A stretch of 64,000 bases of DNA from Brachynemurus nebulosus (taxonomy: Eukaryota; Arthropoda; Insecta; Neuroptera; Myrmeleontidae), in assembly GCA_035578155.1 (NCBI GenBank), contig JAPWDM010000008.1:1808001-1872000 (forward strand), in the 5' to 3' direction. Every line of letters starts with the position of its first letter. Positions within the stretch are counted from its first letter, which is position 1. A model generated the notes under the pieces. It was not told the origin of the DNA. It made no database searches and was given only the letters and a program-made list of their open reading frames with translations. Below, one piece after another: positions 57,205 to 64,000 of the stretch. Made by a program: the position numbers and the translations under genes.

Positions 57205-58196
57205 CAAGGGACCATACTAGTAACCAAATTACACTGTTCCACTTGTCGCCAGTGGGTGACGTAAAATTTCCCCACTCTTTTGGTGTAGATACACACCATA
57301 CAGTAATAGAGACAACATATCTATCCCTACACTAATGGAACCAGTATAACATGTAAGAGATAATGTTGTATACACATACCGGGTTTACATTGTATTAGTG
57401 CGATTTTGTGTATTTGTGTGAGTAACGCAGATAGTAGGGGCGGTCACGTGGCTCAGTTATACATAGCTATGACAGCATACGCATGTACTAGGGGATGTAA
57501 CAATACCAACAAGAATCAAGTCAATTATCGTGTGGTTGATCTTCAATCATCGACTGCTACTGACAAACTGACAACTAAGAAGCCTAATGAGCACAGAAGT
57601 ACACACTCGTGATTTCAGAAAAGAGATAGTTGCGGGGTCTCTGTCCTCTGTGATACACACTGTTTGCAGTGGTATTGGTTTAATGGTTGCGTCTGTGTGC
57701 GTATTCACAAATACTACTACAACACACGTATTACCAAAGAGAGAAATGTGTGCTGTTAAGCTAACAATGTCTAACAATGTAATACAATGCACTGTGTGTT
57801 CGGTGACGGACAGCGACTGACTACATGACTAAAGCTGTGACAAGCCTACAAAGAGCTCCAAGCAAGCTACACTTCGTTGATATTAGTTGGCTTCTAGTGT
57901 TCTATGGAACCATAGAACACTAGAAGCCAACTAACATAAAAAAAGTGAAATTCGCTTGGAGTCATTTGTAAGCCAGTCACAGCTTGTGTGTGTCGTCGAG
58001 TCAACACACCATTGTATTAACAATATACCCATTGTTAGTTGAACACGTTGAACAGCTCTCTCTGGTAATACGTGTGTTGTGGTTGTATGCGTGTATACAC
58101 ATACTACTACAAAAAACCAAACTAATACACTGCAAACAGTGTGTATGTACACAAACAGAGTACGTCACAAACTCATTACAACTGTTTGTCCCCTTG
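57205..58196. mobile_element. 1-kb foldback member of the CAAGG hAT-like family
   Basis: The left end CAAGGGACCATACTAGTAAC and right end GTTTGTCCCCTTG are inverted. A palindrome centred at 57906 (GTTCTATGGAACCATAGAAC) extends about 260 bp each way at moderate identity, including ACACACTGTTTGCAGTG. The left half matches 29916-30245. Confidence 0.75.
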
Positions 58197-58423
58197 CTCG
58201 CGATGTTGAACGAAGTACGAGAGTATAGACGGTCGCTTCGTTGTTCCTCGTTGTTGGTGTTATTATAATAGTATTCATATACCTCAGCCAACCTCAACGA
58301 GGAACTTCGACGAGGAACCTCGACCTACTTCGGCGAGCATGTGGAGACTCCTTATAAGCTAAATATCAATACTTGTCAAAGATTGTCAAAACTACACCAT
58401 TAAATTTTGCGAGAACGAAAAAA

Positions 58424-59764
58424 ATGGAAAATAACGGTTCTACAATTACACAAACATTTACTGTTAAAATAAAAGAAGAGGAAAATTTACAAAATGAAGA
58501 CAACTCATTTTCAAATCCAACAAAAACGGAATTGTTTGTTTCTTTGTATAATGAAAATGAAATCAAATTAGAATTAAAAGAAAGTAATAATAGTGATGAT
58601 TTAATAAATTTGAAAAGTCTACATACAGAAATTAAATTAGAAGATGACGAAGAGGATATGTTAACGGAAAACAGCGATTTATTTGGCGAACCGTCAGAAA
58701 TATCTAACGCACAGAGTGTAGCTGAGCACACACATCAAAATATACATACAGGAAAAAAACAGTTCAAATGTAACACATGTTTTAAAACATTTTCTCAGTC
58801 AAGTCATTTAAAAACACATGAAAGGACACATACAAGAGAGAAACCATTCAAATGTAACACATGTTTTAAAACATTTACTCATTCAAGCAGTTTAAAAGCA
58901 CATGAAAGAACACATACGGGAGAAAAACCATTTAAATGTGACACATGTTTTAAAACATTTTCGCAATCAAGTAATTTGAAAAGACATGAACTAGTACATA
59001 CAGGAGAAAAACCATTCAAATGTAATGTATGTTTTAAAACATTTTCGCAGTCAAGTAATTTGAAATCACATGAACTAGTACATACAGGAGAAAAACCATT
59101 CAAATGTGATGTATGTTTTAAAACATTTTCTGAGTCAGGTAATTTAAAAACACATGAAAGAACACATACAGGTCAGAAACCATTCAAATGTAGCATATGC
59201 TTTAAAACATTTTCTCAGTCAAGTATTTTGAAAAGACATCAACAAATACATACGGGAGAAAAACTATTCAAATATGATATATGTTTTAAAACATTTTCTC
59301 GGTCAAGTATTTTGAAGGATCATAAAAGAACACATACAGGAGAGAAACCATTCAAATGTAACACATGTTTTAAAACATTTTCTCAGTTAGGAAATTTACA
59401 GAAACATGAAAGAACACATACAGGAGAGAAACCATTCAAATGTAACACATGTTTTAAAACATTTTCTCAGTTAGGAAATTTACAGAAACATGAAAGAACA
59501 CATACAGGAGAGAAACCATTTAAATGTGAAACATGTTTTAAAACATTTTCTGATCCATCTGCCTTACGGAGACATAAAATAATACATACCGCAGAGAAAT
59601 CATTCAAATGTGATATATGTTTTAAAACATTTTCACAGTCAAATAGTTTAAAAACACATAAAATAATACATACAGGAGAAAAACCATTCAAATGTGATGT
59701 ATGTTTTAAAACATTTACTCAGTTGGCCACTTTGAAGACACACATCAAAAGATTGCATGTTTAA
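58424..59764 (+). CDS. C2H2 poly-zinc-finger protein, 12 fingers (gene 7, subfamily B)
   Basis: Predicted 446-aa protein. The ATG at 58424 gives MENNGSTITQTFTVKIKEEE; the upstream open codons have no ATG. Motifs IKEE, IKLE and IKLE followed by DDEED are kept. Of twelve finger units, eleven have all zinc ligands; finger 7 begins FKYDICFKTF, so its first cysteine is tyrosine. Fingers 8 and 9 are identical in protein (84-bp tandem duplication at 59351-59434 and 59435-59518). Fingers 3 and 4 are near copies. The last three fingers match genes 5 and 6. The immediate leader differs from genes 4-6, with transposon sequence ending about 60 bp before the ATG, so its promoter may be different. AATAAA lies at 60215-60220. 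Confidence 0.93.
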   Translation: MENNGSTITQTFTVKIKEEENLQNEDNSFSNPTKTELFVSLYNENEIKLELKESNNSDDLINLKSLHTEIKLEDDEEDMLTENSDLFGEPSEISNAQSVAEHTHQNIHTGKKQFKCNTCFKTFSQSSHLKTHERTHTREKPFKCNTCFKTFTHSSSLKAHERTHTGEKPFKCDTCFKTFSQSSNLKRHELVHTGEKPFKCNVCFKTFSQSSNLKSHELVHTGEKPFKCDVCFKTFSESGNLKTHERTHTGQKPFKCSICFKTFSQSSILKRHQQIHTGEKLFKYDICFKTFSRSSILKDHKRTHTGEKPFKCNTCFKTFSQLGNLQKHERTHTGEKPFKCNTCFKTFSQLGNLQKHERTHTGEKPFKCETCFKTFSDPSALRRHKIIHTAEKSFKCDICFKTFSQSNSLKTHKIIHTGEKPFKCDVCFKTFTQLATLKTHIKRLHV

Positions 59765-59811
59765 AAAAAAAAAAAATAATTACAAGAATATAATAATAAA
59801 ATAATAATTGG

Positions 59812-60027
59812 ATGAAAAGTCGATGTATACATTTGCCAGCCGTCCTGAATTTTTCGGCACGTCCTGTTTCTGAAGAAAATTTAAGCCGTCTCGCCAAGAG
59901 CTCTCGCGAAACGTCTGGTATTCCGGAAGTCAACGAAATTGATCCCGTTTCTAGAGAAAATTTATGCTGTCCTACCAAGAGTCAAGTCAACGGAATTGAA
60001 AGTTTCCATTTGAAAGATGCTTATTGA
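59812..60027 (+). CDS. open frame after gene 7: possible detached C-terminal tail
   Basis: 71 codons, 48 bp after the gene 7 stop: MKSRCIHLPAVLNFSARPVS, SRLAKSSRETSGIPEV, ENLCCPTKSQVNG, ending ESFHLKDAY and TGA. The same frame is shortened after gene 6, broken after gene 5, and joined in frame to the last finger in gene 4. No known domain is recognised. It may be an ancestral C-terminus, an alternative exon or a conserved 3' untranslated segment. Confidence 0.4.
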   Translation: MKSRCIHLPAVLNFSARPVSEENLSRLAKSSRETSGIPEVNEIDPVSRENLCCPTKSQVNGIESFHLKDAY

Positions 60028-60431
60028 TTGTTAATATTAAAAAGTATTTGCTGATTTTTCGATAATTTTGTATTTGTTTCGTTTAAGTAATTTCATTTTG
60101 TTTTTATTAATTCGGTAGATTTGTAATTCTCTGGAAAACTGGAAATGATAAATATTGTGATAATTTAAGATGTAATATTCGAATGTTTACTTTGTGAAAA
60201 TCTTTATTAAGAAAAATAAATCGTTTACTTTGTTACTTTTCATTCACTGATATTAAAATATATTATGTACCATATCCAGAGTCATACATGAGCTAGCAGT
60301 GACTTACATTAAAGAATTTATTAAAAAAACTAACTACAAAGTTTTTTCAAAAATGTAGAACTCATGATAATGATTTAATTAAAAACACAGGCAACTATAA
60401 CTTACAAGAATTACATAACAAATATAAAAAA

Positions 60432-63275
60432 CTATCTGTGACCCGTGGTTTCACCCACGTAAAATTATCTTAACTATTGGTCAAATGATCAATTTTAAAT
60501 TAGATATTCGGAAATAATACCTGGCTCCGCTCGTCAAACGATTCTAAAGTAGCAATCTTCATATTTCAATAGCATGGCTAAATTCCGCACCCTTATGTAG
60601 CTAGATACCCGTATCAATAGGTAGTTTTAGGAGTATTTCCATTTTAAGCCTTGCTTGGGGCACCAAGATAGCAGGGGACAATTTTAATATCACAATTAAT
60701 TTGGGGCTTATTTGATGACCTTGACGGACAATTCTGACCTCGAGGTTCATTCAAATTTAATATTCTAAAATTCTGAGCATAATTCTCGCCTAATAACCCT
60801 AAATTAACCGTATTCATATTTCCATAGCATATTTAATTTTCATAAAATATTTTCAAAATCCAACCGTTTAATCTTAATTCTATTAGATAGTGCTGGGGGT
60901 TAATTTTGATGTCACTTTACATTTAAATTAAATATTCTAAATTTCTTTATAAAATCAGTTTCTTCTAGTGTTTCGCTCCGTTCGTCCAATGATCTTAAAA
61001 TAGATATATGTATATGCATATAGCTGAGACCCGCGGTTTCGCTTGCATAAAATTATCTGAATTATAGGTAAAATTTATATAGGTCAATTCAATCATATAT
61101 TTCAAAATTCTGTGCAAAATCAATTATTTATAGCACTTGACCCTGCTCGCCCAATGACTCTAAAATGACTATCTTCATATTTTATTAGCATGGCTAATTT
61201 CCGCACCGTAAGAACTTAGTATAGTTACTATACCAACAGTCTTAGAATTGCTTCTATTTTAGGCCCTTCAAGGCACCAAGGCCCCAGGAAATCATTTTAA
61301 CGTCAGTTTCATCTTCCACAGAGATCTCAACAGTACTTGAGTAAAAATTGTCAAATTTCTTCAGTTTTTTAATTCGCTCTCTGTTTGATGTAACTGACGG
61401 ACAATGTGACCATACGTCCATTTAAATTTGATATTTTGAAATTTTGTACAAAATCAGTTCCTTATGTGCTTCGCTTCGCTCGCTCGACGACACAAAAATA
61501 TTATTCATATTTTCAAGTCATATTCATATTTTTATAGTACGTCTAATTTCCATAAAATTTTATCAAAATGAGTCAAGTGGTTTAATTAGAGTATAGAGTT
61601 GTTTAATTCGATAGCGCTGGATGATTCATTCCAACTTCACCTTAATTTCAAATCAAATATTCTGAATTGGCTATATTCATATTTCAATAACATGTCTAAT
61701 TTCCATACCTTGAGATCTTATCGTAGGTAGTTAGATGTGCATAGTGACAGTTTCAAGAGAACTGTAATTTGTGAGACATTTTGAGATCCCAGGGTCTGGA
61801 GAATATTTCAGAATTCACATTAATTTATTTCGGAATCTCTGTAATATTTGAGAAAAATTTGCATAAGATCCGTTTGGTCGTTTATTTGGAGGGTTTTTTG
61901 GGTCCGCAAAGCTCACGGGGGGGTTTTATCCTCATGTCGTTTTTCAGAAATTCAGTACTATTTGAGAAAAATTTTGTCAAGATTTGTTCAGCCATTTATT
62001 TTGGGTTTCTTTGGAGAGCTAAAAATTTGGTAACGATACGTCCAGTTGCTTACTTTAGGCTTTCTTGGGGGTTCTCAGGTCCTACAGGATAACTTCAACT
62101 TTGATCGTCTTTTTTTTGGATTCTTATACCAATTTTACTTATAGTTTTGTTATATCATTTTTTTGATACCTGCTACCGTTTTCTCGAAACTACTGAAGAC
62201 AGATAAGTAAAGTCCATATTTCATTTTTAATATCAGGATGACCGAGCCCGGCCCGATGGAAATTTCATCTTTATGGAATTTGCTGAGAAGAGCTGAAACA
62301 CATGCCAATTGATGATAACTGGACAGTCCACTTGTCTATTTTCTTTAAAGGATACAAATAGTTTGAAATTTTTTAACCTAAGATTCCCAAATATTTTACT
62401 AATTTATCATAGGAGATGAAGGTTTAAAAATAATAATTCTACATTCTTCCGTAGAATAAACTGCTTCTTTATTTTCTCTTTTTTCCAAAAATTTTTCGGT
62501 ATCTTTTATAGAGAAAATAAAGAAACAATTTATTCTACGGAAGAATGTTGAATTATTATTTTTAATCCTTCATCTTCTATGATAAATTAGTAAAATATTT
62601 GGTTACAAAATTTCAGATTACATAGGAAACTCCCATTACGCAATCCACTGGGACCGAATTGCTAAATGAGAAAGTCAAAGATCACGGGCGTTAATGTTTC
62701 TGCTTTTTATATTTGTATGATTTACTGTTACAAACTATTACTTAGACACTAACACATTCAAACATATTTGCTTTAAAACACGGAGGGGTGCCATTATACA
62801 CATCATGTATGCGAGGAAATTGCTACATGGGAGCGTGCGATATGGGAGTTTTCTATGTATTACAATATCCCAATAAAACCATATTGGATACAAATAGTAT
62901 TTTGCACAGTAAATAAGTAATTTCATAGTAGTCACAGGTAAAAATATTATTGATAGTATCTCTAGGAATATTTATTAAAACTTTAATATACAAAAATCTC
63001 AAATTACAATTACTTGGCAACTATCTAAAATTTTTACGATTTTTTGATAAATTGGCCACAGACTGCTGTATTACAGTAATAAAAAATTAATATCTTACGG
63101 TTTTTCGTAAATTTCGACGGTTAGACAAAAAATTTTGCAAAACCCGTTCTTAGCGAGCGCCTACGACCCAATAGTGACCTACATGCCAAATTTCAAGTTT
63201 GTAGCTATTGTAGTTTTGGAGATTTCTATATAGATGAGTGAGTGAATGAGTGGTATTTCTCTTTTATATAATAGA
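60432..63275 (-). mobile_element. 2.8-kb Helitron, non-autonomous
   Basis: On the minus strand it begins TCTATTATATAAAAGAG and ends with the stem CGTGG-GTGAAA-CCACG, then GGTCACAGATAG (CTAG changed to ATAG). The uninterrupted paralogue at 32568-32590 shows insertion between A and T with no target duplication, as Helitrons do. A second 3'-end-like motif (GCGAAACCGCGGGTCTCAGC on the minus strand, about 61018-61045) starts an internal ~585-bp duplication. No Rep or helicase frame is seen; the frame at 61781-62092 is not recognised. Confidence 0.85.
62389..62600. repeat. hairpin MITE inside the Helitron
   Basis: AAATATTTTACTAATTTATC and TCTACATTCTTCCGTAGAAT pair with their complements near 62530-62600. 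The arms are about 90 bp. Confidence 0.9.
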
Positions 63276-63782
63276 TATAAACATAAAAGAGTCAAACACA
63301 TATTGTTGTAACCAAATAAATTACGTAAATGAATGGAAATTAACAAACAAAAATAAAAATTTGTCATAATTAAAAATCAAATAGTATACAAAGTTGGGTT
63401 TTTTTTATCTTGCACTTAGTATTTTTTCCTTACTTATAGAAATTAAAAATAATCTCTATCATACATGTACCAATGAACTTTAAAACAACATATTAAAAAC
63501 GATTATATCTTTAAGATGGTTATATAAGGAACATCTACTAAAAGGCTTTGTAGAAATTTATTTATCTTCTGTTGTAAATTTTAGTGCAAAATAAATATTT
63601 TATTTATTATTTATTTATTTATGTACCATACAATAGACGAAGTATACATTACTTATTTATTTTTTTGAAGCAAAATCGCCATATTTGTTAACACCTTTTA
63701 TAACCTTCAAAGTGGGTTGAATTGAACGCATTTTGAATTAAATTTAATAGATTTGAGCGTTACTTTATGGTATTCCATATTT

Positions 63783-63869
63783 GATTTTAGTAAATAAAAC
63801 ACTTTACAAAATACCACTTTTATATTCAATAAAAGTGGTATTTTGTATAGTGTTTTATTTACTAAAATC
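63783..63869. repeat. hairpin, short version
   Basis: Paralogue of 33079-33165 and 27573-27752, with GATTTTAGTAAATAAAACAC opposite its near complement. Confidence 0.9.
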
Positions 63870-63894
63870 ACACGTTGAATTATTTCGTGAACTT

Positions 63895-64000
63895 ATTTAA
63901 AGTTAGTCTAACGTTGCAACTCTCAGATTTAAATCTTTTTTATTAATCAACGAAAATGATTGAACATAAATTTAAAAAATTTTGTGAATTTTAAAATATC
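63895..64000. repeat. start of a third copy of the segmental duplication
   Basis: AAAGTTAGTCTAACGTTGCA onward matches 27780 onward and 38197 onward (TGATTGAACATAAATTTAAA, TTTTGTGAATTTTAAAATATC). It runs off the window end. Confidence 0.88.

Larger units (their letters stand above)
60275..63619 (+). mobile_element. retroposon insertion (paralogue of 32415-32915) enlarged by a Helitron
   Basis: The same TATGTACCATA duplication (60264-60274, 63620-63630) and TTTA-type tail as after gene 5. Without the Helitron (60432-63275) the insert is about 500 bp, as in gene 5. Confidence 0.85.

Noticed and set aside
61781..62092. 103-codon open frame in the Helitron
   Set aside because: It repeats an internal phrase (ISVIFEKNLHKI-like) from degenerate repeats and shows no helicase or Rep motif.

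Overview
The window is nuclear DNA of an animal, most likely an insect. It is AT-rich, genes are sparse, coding regions are monocistronic, and some genes have GT-AG introns and AATAAA signals. It is packed with short inverted-repeat transposons, Helitrons, a copia retrotransposon and hAT, Tc1 and Harbinger fragments. Nothing suggests a bacterium or plasmid. The species cannot be named from sequence alone.

The host genes seen with confidence are seven C2H2 poly-zinc-finger genes, all on the + strand, each with a single-exon coding region. Subfamily A begins MENK(G/E)CTSKVDAYT: gene 1 (7161-8849), gene 2 (11200-12324) and gene 3 (20195-21895). Subfamily B begins ME(N/D)xGSTIT: gene 4 (24934-25788, truncated), gene 5 (30662-31918), gene 6 (41919-43259) and gene 7 (58424-59764). 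All share an acidic N-terminal region of about 110-130 residues with repeated psi-K-x-E (SUMO-consensus) motifs, then 6-16 C2H2 fingers joined by TGEKP-type linkers. They are probably nuclear DNA-binding regulators made by local tandem duplication. The sequence does not reveal their targets. The last ~100 bases begin the same flanking block that precedes genes 5 and 6, so the array probably continues past the window. A second host gene is represented by a 95-codon exon with a membrane span (50814-51098) and a probable 8-codon terminal exon (52346-52372).

Layout: 1-1340 satellite-like array and decay; 1881-2471 foldback; 3947-6045 spliced IS630/Tc1-mariner-type transposon with DD82E spacing; 6113-7036 inverted-repeat element; gene 1; 9407-10303 near-perfect 0.9-kb palindrome; gene 2, whose 3' flank holds a TTAA-flanked element (12446-14434), an apparently intact Tc1-like transposon (14492-16088) and a Helitron (16397-17094); 17276-19248 palindrome with two MITEs inside; gene 3; repeats; gene 4; tRNA-like repeat; duplicated block; gene 5; copia (33206-38196) with a hAT-type element inserted into its primer-binding site; second copy of the duplicated block; 1.2-kb palindrome; gene 6; Harbinger remnant (44049-45903); palindrome nest (47439-50296); host exons; foldback elements; gene 7; retroposon (60275-63619) carrying a 2.8-kb Helitron (60432-63275).

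Because the gene units are paralogous copies, one copy often preserves the empty site of an insertion in another. This allowed target-site duplications and element ends to be read directly for several elements (TA, TTAA, A|T and an 11-bp duplication), and it dates insertions relative to the gene duplications. All identifications come from reading the sequence; no database search was run.
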